The notes: a model not told the origin generated them from the sequence alone. A DNA stretch of 64,000 nucleotides from Leptospira wolbachii serovar Codice str. CDC (GCF_000332515.2 NZ_AOGZ02000014.1:2372001-2436000); one strand, 5' to 3'; positions 46,808 to 55,443 are shown, numbered from the stretch's first letter. A program made the numbers and translations.

Positions 46808-46831
46808 CCCAATTCTTTCGTTAGAATTGGG
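46808..46831 (+). promoter_or_regulatory. Perfect hairpin between the AraC gene and the acyl-CoA ligase gene
   Basis: CCCAATTCT and AGAATTGGG form a 9-bp stem with a TTCGTT loop, 19 bases before the ATG of the ligase gene. Without a T-run after it, it is not a standard terminator. It could be an operator, an mRNA structure near the ribosome site, or a terminator of the AraC gene. Confidence 0.45.
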
Positions 46832-46850
46832 CTCGTAACGAGGAAATTCA

Positions 46851-48749
46851 ATGCGAACCATGATTGATTTTTATTTAAATCTTCCGGCAAGATTCGGGCA
46901 CAAAAATGCTTTTGCCACCCGAGTCGGTGCTGGTGTTTACCAGTTTAAAACTTACAACAACTTGCTATCGGATGCAAAGGATTTGGCATTTGGACTGCGG
47001 ACAAGTTTGTCTGAAAGAGAAAAAGTTGCCATTTTTGCTGACAATGCCTACGAGTGGATCCAAACCAGTATCGCCGTAACATTGTTAGGTGCAGTTGACG
47101 TACCAAGAGCGTCTGATGTTACAGACCATGATATACTTTACATCTTAAACCATTCAGAGTCAAAAATTCTTTTTGTGGAAAATGAAGCAGTTTTTAAGAG
47201 AGTGATTCGTTTGGAATCTGAGTTGGAATTTTTAAAAGAAATTGTAATCATTTATCCCCCGAAAGAGGGAAATAAAGAGATGAGTTCTAGAAAAATTAAA
47301 ATCTCAACTTTGCAAGAGTTAGTCGCCAAAGGAAGGGAACTTCGTAAGGCAGATACAACAGACTCTATCTTTTTGAATAGTACAATTAAAGAATCGGATT
47401 TATTTACCATGATTTACACCTCGGGAACCACAGGAACACCCAAAGGAGTAATGTTAACACAAGGAAATATTCTATTTCAATTACAAAACCTCCCGATTCG
47501 TTTGGAGAAAGGTGATAGAACTCTATCAATACTTCCTATTTGGCATATTTTTGAACGAATTTTTGAAATCTTTACTTTGTATTATGGAGCTTGTACTTAT
47601 TACAGCAGTGTTCGTACATTAAAAGAAGATTTAAGATTTGTAAAACCTAACTTTATGGCATCGGCTCCGAGACTTTGGGAAAGTATCTATTCTGGAATTT
47701 TGGGAACACTCGCGAAGTCATCAGCAGTGAAACAAAAAATGTTTCAAATTGCTATGTTCTTTGCCAAAAGATTTTTTGTTTCAAGACAAATCATAACGGG
47801 GAATGTTTTGGATATCCATCCTGTCGTTTTTTGGAAAAAATCCATTCGTTTTGTTTATCACTTCTATCGATTTTTTTTGGTAAGTTTGCCTCATTTGTTT
47901 TTTGATTTTTTAGTTCTATCAAAAATTCGAAAGGCAACGGGGGGAGAACTAAAAGGTTCTTGTTCCGGTGGGGGAGCGCTCCCTTATCATGTAGACGAAT
48001 TTTTTAATACCATTGGAATTCCTGTTTTAGAAGGATATGGAATGACAGAAACGGCACCTGTGCTCGCTATGCGGACTTTCGAGGAAATCATTCCAGGCTC
48101 TGTCGGAAAGATATTTCCAAAAACTCATTTAAGGCTCGTTGATTTACATACCGGTGAAGTTTTTTTGGATACGGAAGCCGGTAAATTTGTATTTGGAAGA
48201 AAAGGGGAAATCCACGTAAAGGGAAAACAAGTGATGGCTGGTTATTATAAAAATCCAGATGCAACAAATAAGGTTTTGGTGGATGGTTGGTTGAATACTG
48301 GTGACCTGGGGATTTTTACTGCAAACCACAATTTACGAATTGTAGGGCGTTCTAAGGAAACCATAGTTTTGTTAGGTGGTGAAAATGTGGAGCCAGTTCC
48401 TATTGAATCAAAGATTTTAGAATCGGAATGGATTGACCAGTGTATGGTGGTGGGACAAGATCAAAAATATTTGAGTGTTCTTGTGTATCCCAACATATCT
48501 CGATTTGAGGAGCCACTCACAGGAGAATTCTGGAATCAAAAAGAAGTGGTTCAAAAAATCGAAACAGAAATCAAAGCCAAAGTCAATGCACAGACTGGGT
48601 TTAAATCTTTTGAAAGGGTTGTGGGTCTTGTTGTATTACCAAAACCATTTGAAGTGGGAGACGAACTCACAGCAAAACTATCTCTAAAGCGTCATGTAAT
48701 CACTGACAAATACAAATCAGAAATTTCTAAATTGTATTCCAACAACTAA
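46851..48749 (+). CDS. AMP-dependent long-chain fatty acid-CoA ligase
   Basis: A 632-residue ligase that activates fatty acids to acyl-CoA via acyl-AMP. The core is YTSGTTGTPKGVMLTQGN (AMP-binding P-loop), GGALPYHVDEFF, LEGYGMTETAPV, GEIHVKGKQVMAGYYKNP and GWLNTGDLG. A basic insertion near residues 280-350 includes a hydrophobic stretch (FRFFLVSLPHLFFDFLV), typical of long-chain and FadD/ACSL-like enzymes that contact membranes. GAGG before the ATG is a good ribosome site. Pathway role (degradation or lipid synthesis) is not set by context. Confidence 0.93.
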   Translation: MRTMIDFYLNLPARFGHKNAFATRVGAGVYQFKTYNNLLSDAKDLAFGLRTSLSEREKVAIFADNAYEWIQTSIAVTLLGAVDVPRASDVTDHDILYILNHSESKILFVENEAVFKRVIRLESELEFLKEIVIIYPPKEGNKEMSSRKIKISTLQELVAKGRELRKADTTDSIFLNSTIKESDLFTMIYTSGTTGTPKGVMLTQGNILFQLQNLPIRLEKGDRTLSILPIWHIFERIFEIFTLYYGACTYYSSVRTLKEDLRFVKPNFMASAPRLWESIYSGILGTLAKSSAVKQKMFQIAMFFAKRFFVSRQIITGNVLDIHPVVFWKKSIRFVYHFYRFFLVSLPHLFFDFLVLSKIRKATGGELKGSCSGGGALPYHVDEFFNTIGIPVLEGYGMTETAPVLAMRTFEEIIPGSVGKIFPKTHLRLVDLHTGEVFLDTEAGKFVFGRKGEIHVKGKQVMAGYYKNPDATNKVLVDGWLNTGDLGIFTANHNLRIVGRSKETIVLLGGENVEPVPIESKILESEWIDQCMVVGQDQKYLSVLVYPNISRFEEPLTGEFWNQKEVVQKIETEIKAKVNAQTGFKSFERVVGLVVLPKPFEVGDELTAKLSLKRHVITDKYKSEISKLYSNN

Positions 48750-48770
48750 AGATTTTTTGAATTTCAAAGA

Positions 48771-48799
48771 TTAGGGGAGGGTTTAGTTCCCTCCGCTAA
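48771..48799 (-). terminator. Terminator-like hairpin at the end of the M23 peptidase gene
   Basis: TTAG-G-GGAGGG pairs with CCCTCC-G-CTAA around the loop TTTAGTT, with one G-G mismatch. It overlaps the M23 gene's stop codon and is followed on the minus strand by TCTTTG, a short T-rich tail. It may serve both this gene and the convergent ligase gene. Confidence 0.45.
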
Positions 48800-49697
48800 T
48801 TCTTGTTATGTTTATACCGAACCCTCTTTCTGATTCTTTTCCACTAAAGTCTTTCGTTTGTACTTTGATGGTATTTTCCCCTGCTTTCAAATTGAGCACT
48901 CCGACCAAATATCGGTCTTTAAAAAATAAATCATCAAAACTATGACCTTCTTTGGTTTTCCATTTCCCAGAGTCAAATCGTAAGGACCCAAAGCTTGCTT
49001 GTTTGTAAGGCTCTCCATTAAAAAGGAACTTCACTTCCTTCACACCCCTACGTTGGCTATTTTTGATTCCCCCGTCAATGATACTCACTGTGAGTGGGAA
49101 AGCTTTGGAGACATTGATATTGTCGCCATCGTTTAAATTTGTGTAATTTTCGCCAACATGGATGAAGAGATTGGCAATTTGTGGAGGCATAGTGTCTTCT
49201 ACGGGGGGAAGGTAAGTGAGAGGGTCAAGCAGGGTTTTTCCGTAATCCTTTCCCAAGACAAAGTGTAAATGGCCTCCCGTGGAATGGCCCGTATTTCCTG
49301 AGATTCCAATGGTGTCACCAGCAGAGACCTGTTTGTTTATCCGTACCGTCTCATTTCTTGTTCCGCCTAGATGGTAGTAACCACTCACATAACCGTTTTT
49401 ATGTGCAATCCAGACAATATTGCCCGAACCGCGTTCGTCTTCAAATGGGTCATCTTCCGCATAACGGGAGTATAGGATAAATCCCGGGCTCATACTTTTC
49501 ACAGGTTGTAAAACGGAAGAAATATCCAATCCATTGTGAAAATGGTCTTTTCTGGACTCACCGAAGGTACTTGTGATGAGACCAGGCAATTCTAAACCTT
49601 GGATTGGCCAAACAAACTCAGGTTTTGTATCAGAGACCGGTTCCTCTGCTAAAATAAAACTTGCCAAGAGACTCAATACTACAACAATACTTCTCAT
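48783..49697 (-). CDS. M23 family metallopeptidase (LytM-like)
   Basis: A 304-residue exported protein. Signal peptide: IVVVLSLLASFILA, cut before EEPVSD. The M23 domain (about 30-165) has the zinc ligands in HFHNGLDIS (H and D) and GGHLHFVLG (H-x-H). The C-terminal half (VNVSKAFPLTVSIIDGG to the end) is beta-rich, with a KVQTKDFSGKESERGFGINI segment, similar to Ig-like domains that follow peptidases. It should act on peptidoglycan or on a periplasmic regulator. It faces away from the sigma factor gene across about 45 bp. Confidence 0.9.
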   Translation of the reverse strand: MRSIVVVLSLLASFILAEEPVSDTKPEFVWPIQGLELPGLITSTFGESRKDHFHNGLDISSVLQPVKSMSPGFILYSRYAEDDPFEDERGSGNIVWIAHKNGYVSGYYHLGGTRNETVRINKQVSAGDTIGISGNTGHSTGGHLHFVLGKDYGKTLLDPLTYLPPVEDTMPPQIANLFIHVGENYTNLNDGDNINVSKAFPLTVSIIDGGIKNSQRRGVKEVKFLFNGEPYKQASFGSLRFDSGKWKTKEGHSFDDLFFKDRYLVGVLNLKAGENTIKVQTKDFSGKESERGFGINITRISGGN

Positions 49698-49742
49698 GTT
49701 TAGAGAAGTCTCCTGGCAGGTTCCTTTTTAGGAAAGTATATA

Positions 49743-51407
49743 ATGAAACTGACTTCTCATACCAATGAAGAAATTTTAGAGATTGTGAAAGCATGTGGTT
49801 CTGGAGATGAAAAGTCTCTAAGGACATTTTTTGACCTCTATTCGCAAGATATTTACAACTTTCCCATCCGTGTCTTTCACTTAAGTGAGGATGACGCTTC
49901 TGATTATTATATCTATGCTTTTGAACGTTTAAAAACAGGAAAACGTTTCAAAAGTTTTGTAGGAAAATCAAGTTTCAAAACCTGGTTTTTTTCGGTGCTC
50001 AGAAATCTACTAATTGATTGGCAACGCACCAAACGAGAAGTCAAAACCCAAACCATTTCCAAAGTCAATAAGGAAGGGAAAGAATACAGCACCATCGAAG
50101 ACGAACCAGACAAACGATCTGAGGCTTTGGCTTTGGCTGTGGATGTCACTGACCAGTTCCATTCCGTACTATCCACAATCAAAATTGAGAACCGTGTTGT
50201 GTTTAAATTGTCCTTTGTTTACTACCTTCACTTGGATCCGGAAGAAGTTCGTTTCATTGCAGAAAAAACAAACCGTCCGGAAGAGGACATCCGTATCGAA
50301 GTTTTGAAACTCAGAGAGGAACTTTCCGGTCGCGAAGAAGAGAATCTAAAAATGGAAGATAAGATCACTTCCTTGTATTTGAATATTCTTGATTTGAAGG
50401 AACAAAAAAAATCCAAAGCCCAAGGGGATTCCGTAGAGGCTCAATACTATAAAGAACGTTTGGACCATGCCCTTGCGAAAAAGTACGAACAAAGGAAAAA
50501 GTTAATCGAAAAGAAGCAAAAAGGACACTTTCTTGTCCGCACCCCTTACCGAGAGATTGCCAGAATCTTAGGGATTTCCGAAGGTGGTGTCAGCGTGACT
50601 TTGCTTCGGGTCCTCGAAAAAATGCAAAAAAAATGCATTCCATCGCTGGAGAGGCCTGATTTCCTTCGTCATACTCTTACAGGGTGGGGGGTCCACATGG
50701 AAAATCAGGGTTTTAACGTAGAGGTGATGGAGCTGGCCAGAGAATTTTTTATTCGAGGTGAGTTTCCTAGTGAGGATGAGTTGCAAATTCATCCCGATTT
50801 GCAAGATGCATTCTGGTTTTGTGAAGAAGCCTTCTTTGCAAGTTTGCGCCTGGAAAGTGTTGCAAACAACCCCTTTGCTGAGGCTTGGGATCTGGCTAAG
50901 GCAGAAATTGCTTTGTCCAAAGCACCACTCCCGCTTCCTGATTTTTTAAAAGAATACACTCGCCAAAATTTAATCTTACCTGAGAAGAAAGATAGCCTTA
51001 TCGTTCGGCTCACACAGTCGGGAATTCGAGTGATTGATAGTCTAGTAGAATCTTTACAAATTCGAGAGAGTTTTGAGTTTGCTCCTTCGATGCGTTCGGC
51101 CTCGGCAGAGGTTCGTTCGGGAGATGCCAATTCTGTTATCTTTGAAGAAACCACCAGCGAAAACCAAAAATTCTACTACCAAATCGTAAAAGAAAACCAG
51201 GGAGAGGTATACCTATCTGTAAAGGCAGAGGGAACACCAGCCTTCCAACAAGTAAACCTTCGTAGAGAAGGACGGTTTATCCTTTCAAGCAAAATCAGTT
51301 TAGAAGGCAGTGCTAGCTTTTCGGGGTTAATCCCAGGTAGTTACACCATAGAGTTTGTAGGTCCTGGCCAATCAAAATCGTTTGACTTGTCTATCCTTGT
51401 CGGATAG
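49743..51407 (+). CDS. ECF-like sigma-70 family factor with coiled insert and C-terminal extension
   Basis: A 554-residue protein. Residues 20-105 form sigma region 2 (DDASDYYIYAFERLK, SSFKTWFFSVLRNLLIDWQR). Residues 150-255 hold a charged insert with a coiled coil (LREELSGREEENLKMEDKI). Region 4 is a normal HTH near residues 262-298 (YREIARILGISEGGVSVTLLR). The rest (about 300-554) is unusual: a helical region with LELAREFFIRGEFPSED-like sequence and a beta-rich end (NQGEVYLSVKAEG, PGSYTIEFVG). Standard ECF factors are about 180-200 residues. The C-terminal part could inhibit the factor or be a protease site. CHAT gene follows after 12 bp. Confidence 0.8.
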   Translation: MKLTSHTNEEILEIVKACGSGDEKSLRTFFDLYSQDIYNFPIRVFHLSEDDASDYYIYAFERLKTGKRFKSFVGKSSFKTWFFSVLRNLLIDWQRTKREVKTQTISKVNKEGKEYSTIEDEPDKRSEALALAVDVTDQFHSVLSTIKIENRVVFKLSFVYYLHLDPEEVRFIAEKTNRPEEDIRIEVLKLREELSGREEENLKMEDKITSLYLNILDLKEQKKSKAQGDSVEAQYYKERLDHALAKKYEQRKKLIEKKQKGHFLVRTPYREIARILGISEGGVSVTLLRVLEKMQKKCIPSLERPDFLRHTLTGWGVHMENQGFNVEVMELAREFFIRGEFPSEDELQIHPDLQDAFWFCEEAFFASLRLESVANNPFAEAWDLAKAEIALSKAPLPLPDFLKEYTRQNLILPEKKDSLIVRLTQSGIRVIDSLVESLQIRESFEFAPSMRSASAEVRSGDANSVIFEETTSENQKFYYQIVKENQGEVYLSVKAEGTPAFQQVNLRREGRFILSSKISLEGSASFSGLIPGSYTIEFVGPGQSKSFDLSILVG

Positions 51408-51419
51408 GTTCGAGGGAGC

Positions 51420-53237
51420 ATGCTCTCCCTTATCATCGATAGAGTTGGTAACGTTAATATTTTCAATGTTTTGGAAGATAATCTTCCTGTTGAAGAATCT
51501 CACATTCAATCCACGTTAGACGATGATTTAATATTCGAATATTTAGGGGAAGTAGAGAGACTTGTCCACGTTTCTCAGTCGGTTCTTTCCAATCCAAACC
51601 AAATTCTCAATGCTGACATCCTTCAAGATTTAAAAGTGTTAGGGGAAACTTTTTACCAACAGTTTTTTCCCCTCTCCATCATTGAAAAATTAAAAAACAC
51701 AACTAAACATAGTATTCATTTTAATATTGATCCGGCTCTTGCCTTGGTTCCTTGGGAACTACTCCATGATGGAACCAGTTTTCTATCCGATAAATTTCGA
51801 ATTGGAAAAACCATCCGAGGCGGTTTACACCGTCCCACACACCAAGAGAACCGAAAGATCAAGATGCTCATCATTGCCGATCCGACAGAAGACTTACCTC
51901 ACGCACAAAAAGAAGGGGAAGTGCTTTTTTCTGTACTCAGCCAAAAGGTTCCCACTCATCTTTTGGAACTAGAGTTTATTGGCGGCAAACAAGTCACCAA
52001 ACTAAAGTTACTTTCTCTTATCAAAGACAAACATATCATTCATTATTCGGGGCATCTTCATTTTTCGGATGATTCTCTGGAGAATGGTTGGCTATTGTCC
52101 GATGGAAAAGTATTAAAGGCACGTGAAATCAAATCAACAGGAATTGATACCGACTTAGTATTTTCTAACTCCTGTATGTCTGCAAAATCTGCAGGTAAAA
52201 AATTAAATACAAATATTATGAACCAATACGCCGGAGCATTTTTGACTGCGGGTATCAAAACATTTGTCGGTACGAACTGGGAGATTTTGGACAACGAAAG
52301 AACGATAGATTTTACAGTCCGGTTCTATACTTTTTTGTTTTCTGATAAATCTGTTGGGGAGTCTTTGTTTTTGTCCAAAGAATTCGCAAGACGAAACTAC
52401 CACGCTAATGATTTAACTTGGGCTAACTATGCCTTGTATGGAAATCCAGATTTTTCTTTATTCGTCAAAGAAAGAAAAATATTCCATTCTGCAAAAATTC
52501 TAAATCCTACTACGGTTCTAGAATTTTATCCTACTCCGATTGCCGTTGCTTATTCCAAGTTCATCAATACTAGTAAATCAAAATCCATTGATAAAAACAA
52601 TCTTCTTAGTTTGTCCAAATTGTTCGAAGCGATCAGTCAAGTGGTTGGTATGATGGTTTTTAGCGACCATGCGGCACACGCGATGAACAAATCGATTCCG
52701 AATAACCCGGATGATGCGGTGTCACTTCGTAAATGGTGGGAACTTGTATATGGATGTGTTTGGGATTTCCAAAAATTAAAGATTTCAAGTATTTTGGAAA
52801 TGGCTTTGCCTGTTTTACACGAACAAAAAGAAACTATTTTCAAAATTGTTGGATGGATGGAATCTTGGGAACGAGAGGAAATCAAAGAAGAAGAAATTGA
52901 ATCTTTCCAAATTATTTTGCAGTTTTTTTTAGAGAATATGTTATTAGAATTCTCTGAATTGGAAAGAGTCAGTATTCTTTTAGTTTCTGAAAATCACAAT
53001 CCGCATTTTTATTTCAAAGGCATTAAACCTGCTTATTTATATCCATCCTCTCCTGGATCCAAAGACAAATTACAAGAACAACTTTCTAATCAAAAAGGAA
53101 ATTTAGTTTTGGTTCATGAAAGTCGAAAAATTGTAATTCCTTTTCCAACTTACTTTAAAGAAAAAAAAGAAACTGGTGATTTGGAACTAGTGTTTAACGG
53201 CCTTACTCCATTTGTATTAGGAGCCAAGCAGAGTTGA
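51420..53237 (+). CDS. CHAT domain (caspase-like) protease
   Basis: A 605-residue protein with a CHAT domain at about residues 85-350. ALVPWELLHDG is the typical lead-in. The catalytic His lies in HIIHYSGHLHF and the Cys in VFSNSCMSAKSAG. GAFLTAGIKTFVGTNWEILDN and LYGNPDFSLF complete the domain. After it comes a helical region of about 250 residues with no clear TPRs. Most CHAT proteins have TPRs in front, so this form is unusual. It starts 12 bases after the sigma factor stop (GAGGGAG site) and overlaps the next gene by 4 bp. CHAT enzymes act as regulated cysteine proteases; here the sigma factor is the obvious candidate target. Confidence 0.85.
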   Translation: MLSLIIDRVGNVNIFNVLEDNLPVEESHIQSTLDDDLIFEYLGEVERLVHVSQSVLSNPNQILNADILQDLKVLGETFYQQFFPLSIIEKLKNTTKHSIHFNIDPALALVPWELLHDGTSFLSDKFRIGKTIRGGLHRPTHQENRKIKMLIIADPTEDLPHAQKEGEVLFSVLSQKVPTHLLELEFIGGKQVTKLKLLSLIKDKHIIHYSGHLHFSDDSLENGWLLSDGKVLKAREIKSTGIDTDLVFSNSCMSAKSAGKKLNTNIMNQYAGAFLTAGIKTFVGTNWEILDNERTIDFTVRFYTFLFSDKSVGESLFLSKEFARRNYHANDLTWANYALYGNPDFSLFVKERKIFHSAKILNPTTVLEFYPTPIAVAYSKFINTSKSKSIDKNNLLSLSKLFEAISQVVGMMVFSDHAAHAMNKSIPNNPDDAVSLRKWWELVYGCVWDFQKLKISSILEMALPVLHEQKETIFKIVGWMESWEREEIKEEEIESFQIILQFFLENMLLEFSELERVSILLVSENHNPHFYFKGIKPAYLYPSSPGSKDKLQEQLSNQKGNLVLVHESRKIVIPFPTYFKEKKETGDLELVFNGLTPFVLGAKQS

Positions 53238-53944
53238 GTTTATGCCATCCGGATGTTGGTAACGTATCTTGTGGTGCTTGTTGCGGATTATTTAATTTAA
53301 AACTACAACCCAAAGAATTCAAAACTTTATTGTTAGAACGGACTTCCGAATTTCAAACTACGGTCAATTTTGAAGTTCGCCATAGTTTTCCTATCTTTCG
53401 TAAAGAAAGAGAAACCAAAGAAGCCCACATTCCAAAAAAAGATGATATGACCTATAATTGTCCTTTTTTGGGATACGTGGATCCAACCAAACAACGCATA
53501 GGTTGTATGATCCATCCAATTTTTACTGGTGATCCTAAAAGCCAAAACTTTTCCTTTTATGGGGCTTCTATTTGCCAGGCGTACGATTGTAAAAATAAAG
53601 AAAGTATTTTGGCCGATTTATGGGAATCTCTCTTTGTGGAGATGGCAAAGGACTCGGTTGAGTATTCATTTTTATCTGCAGACCATATCTTTGTAAGTGC
53701 ATTAGAAAAATTCTTTCAGTTTGTAAATATCAGTATGGATCGATTGTTTCAGGAATTTCGGTTGGAAGTGATGGATTTGTTTCGGACAAGGTTACTTACC
53801 TCAGCAGAAAAAAATTTAACATCTTTTGAAATCAATTATGATAATTTTCCCGATTTAAATGCTTTGGAAGATTATTTTACAAAAGAGTTGGGTGAGTATT
53901 GGAAAGATTGGCGAGAGGGAATGATTAAAAAAAATCCCGGATAG
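53234..53944 (+). CDS. Cysteine-cluster protein (YkgJ/zinc-iron-chelating type)
   Basis: A 236-residue protein. It starts with C4...C13-G-A-C16-C17-G, then YNCPFLGY, RIGCMIHP and ICQAYDCKN follow; this order (a CxxCC cluster followed by spaced Cys) is that of the YkgJ-like zinc- or iron-chelating family. The C-terminal half is helical and unknown. A TTG start overlaps the stop of the CHAT gene (TTGA), so expression is coupled. A metal or redox signal for the sigma/CHAT pair is an idea, not shown. Confidence 0.7.
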   Translation: MSLCHPDVGNVSCGACCGLFNLKLQPKEFKTLLLERTSEFQTTVNFEVRHSFPIFRKERETKEAHIPKKDDMTYNCPFLGYVDPTKQRIGCMIHPIFTGDPKSQNFSFYGASICQAYDCKNKESILADLWESLFVEMAKDSVEYSFLSADHIFVSALEKFFQFVNISMDRLFQEFRLEVMDLFRTRLLTSAEKNLTSFEINYDNFPDLNALEDYFTKELGEYWKDWREGMIKKNPG

Positions 53945-53967
53945 AGGTAAGTATCCGGGTTTTGTTT
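53936..53967. terminator. Strong bidirectional intrinsic terminator
   Basis: CCCGGATA and TATCCGGG form a perfect 8-bp stem with an 8-base loop. On the plus strand TTTTGTTT follows; on the minus strand A then eight Ts follow. The stop codon of the Cys-cluster gene is inside the stem. It closes both the sigma/CHAT operon and the convergent phasin gene. Confidence 0.92.
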
Positions 53968-53981
53968 AGAAAAAAATTTAA

Positions 53982-54254
53982 TTAAGCTTTAGATGTAGCA
54001 GTTGCTACTTTTGCTTTTGTTTCAGCTACAACAGTGTTTGCTTTTCCAATGATTGTTTCTACTTGAGAAAGGCCTTCTTGAAGGTATTTTCTAAGGTTTA
54101 CAGAAACTTCGCTTTGGTCTTGAGCACCTTTTGCTGCTAGGTTTTGGAATCCAGTGCTGATTTCAGAAAACGCTTTTTCCGCTTCTACTTTTGCTGTGTT
54201 CACTGCGCCTAGGATGAAGTTTAATCCGTCTTTTACTTGTTGTTCCATTTTCAT
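53982..54254 (-). CDS. Phasin-like protein
   Basis: A 90-residue, Ala/Glu/Val-rich helical protein. QVKDGLNFILGAVNTAKVEAEKAF, a conserved SEISTGFQNLAAKGA-type middle and a TKAKVATATSKA tail fit small phasins, which coat polyhydroxyalkanoate granules and, in some bacteria, interact with other proteins. No polyhydroxyalkanoate synthase gene is in this window. Two starts are possible: ATG (MKMEQQ) or the second ATG (MEQQ); GGAAAA precedes. Three TGC-N3-GCA motifs lie in its promoter region, in line with PhaR-type control. Confidence 0.75.
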   Translation of the reverse strand: MKMEQQVKDGLNFILGAVNTAKVEAEKAFSEISTGFQNLAAKGAQDQSEVSVNLRKYLQEGLSQVETIIGKANTVVAETKAKVATATSKA

Positions 54255-54277
54255 TTTTCCTTTTCGGTTCTTGTTTT

Positions 54278-54288
54278 GTGCGATGCAC
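54278..54288. promoter_or_regulatory. TGC-N3-GCA motif, copy 1 (phasin promoter side)
   Basis: GTGCGATGCAC, a near-palindrome with GTGC and GCAC arms. It is the closest copy to the phasin start (24 bp). It resembles the TGC-rich operators bound by PhaR in front of phasin genes (CTGC-N3-GCAG is the form I recall from Paracoccus). Confidence 0.6.
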
Positions 54289-54299
54289 TATCTCTTTTT

Positions 54300-54310
54300 G
54301 TGCGGTGCAC
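54300..54310. promoter_or_regulatory. TGC-N3-GCA motif, copy 2
   Basis: GTGCGGTGCAC, the same arms as copy 1 with one change in the spacer. Its start is exactly 22 bp from copy 1, two turns of the helix, so two bound dimers would sit on the same face of the DNA. Confidence 0.6.
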
Positions 54311-54343
54311 AGGAATCCGTCAACCCGTTTTTGTATTTTTTTC

Positions 54344-54354
54344 CTGCATCGCAC
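54344..54354. promoter_or_regulatory. TGC-N3-GCA motif, copy 3 (mtnA side)
   Basis: CTGCATCGCAC, whose reverse complement GTGCGATGCAG shares ten bases with copy 1. Its centre is 44 bp from copy 2, again a multiple of 22. It ends 15 bases before the mtnA ATG, so it may affect mtnA as well as the phasin. Confidence 0.55.
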
Positions 54355-54369
54355 CAAAAAAATGGATAG

Positions 54370-55443
54370 ATGCCTCATCCGGAATTTTTGCCCATCCAGT
54401 GGAAATCCACATATTTAGAACTTCTCGACCAACGAATTCTGCCGGGGAAAAAAGAATTTCTGAAATTAAGCTCAGCCGAAGAAACGATTGTAGCAATCCG
54501 CGAAATGGCTGTTAGGGGAGCACCGGCCATTGCCATCACCGGGGTATTTGGTCTCACATTAGGCGCCAAATCTCAGTCAGGTGTAGCCAATCCCGAAGAC
54601 ATAGAAACATTACTTTCTTCTGTACTTGAGTCAAGACCCACGGCGGTCAATTTAAGTTATGCCATTCTTGAGGCAAAAAAACGAATCCAAGGAAATTCTG
54701 GTTGGGAATCCATTACAAAGATTTGGGAAACCTATGGCCTAGAAATGATGAGGGACGATTTGGCAGCAAACAAGGCTTTGGGGGAAAATGGAGTTTCTTT
54801 GTTTCCCAAGGACCAAAAGGAATTTCATATCATCACTCATTGTAATACGGGGGCACTTGCCACAGCCGGTCATGGAACCGCCCTTGGTGTGATTCGAAGT
54901 TTGCGTGACGCTGGAAAAAAGGTAGTGGTTTATGCAGATGAAACTAGGCCTTTTCTGCAAGGTTCTCGGCTCACTGCATTCGAAATGATGGAAGAAGGAA
55001 TCGAATGTTATATCATCACCGATGGAATGTCTGGATGGCTAATGAACCATCGTAAGATTGATGCCGTCCTTGTTGGTTGCGATCGAGTTGCGGCCAACGG
55101 AGACACCGCGAACAAAATCGGAACTTACAATTTAGGGATAGTCGCAAAAGAACATGGTGTACCTTTCTACGTATGTGCCACAAAAGATAGTTTTGATTTA
55201 AATTTAAAAACGGGAGAAGAAATCCCTATTGAGATGCGTAAAGAATCAGAAGTGACTCAGTTTGATTTTTTAAAAGGATCGGACGGAAAGTATTTATTTC
55301 CTGAAGGAAAGACGTCTCCTGTGGGTGCAAGAGCTCTCAACCCCTCCTTTGATGTAACAAAAGCTCACTTAATCAAAAACTTTATCACAGAATTTGGATG
55401 TTTCGTACCAGCGGAGATTTCCCTTCGTCTAAAGAATGTATGA
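54370..55443 (+). CDS. mtnA: Methylthioribose-1-phosphate isomerase
   Basis: A 357-residue aldo-keto isomerase of methionine salvage, acting on methylthioribose-1-phosphate. Sequence evidence: MAVRGAPAIAITGVFGLTLG, THCNTGALATAGHGTALG with the catalytic Cys, ADETRPFLQGSRLTAFE, and VGCDRVAANGDTANKIGTY with the catalytic Asp; these are MtnA rather than eIF2B-alpha or ribose-1,5-bisphosphate isomerase. The stop overlaps msrA (ATGA). mtnC is about 38 kb away; mtnB, mtnD and mtnP or mtnN/K are not in the window. Confidence 0.97.
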   Translation: MPHPEFLPIQWKSTYLELLDQRILPGKKEFLKLSSAEETIVAIREMAVRGAPAIAITGVFGLTLGAKSQSGVANPEDIETLLSSVLESRPTAVNLSYAILEAKKRIQGNSGWESITKIWETYGLEMMRDDLAANKALGENGVSLFPKDQKEFHIITHCNTGALATAGHGTALGVIRSLRDAGKKVVVYADETRPFLQGSRLTAFEMMEEGIECYIITDGMSGWLMNHRKIDAVLVGCDRVAANGDTANKIGTYNLGIVAKEHGVPFYVCATKDSFDLNLKTGEEIPIEMRKESEVTQFDFLKGSDGKYLFPEGKTSPVGARALNPSFDVTKAHLIKNFITEFGCFVPAEISLRLKNV

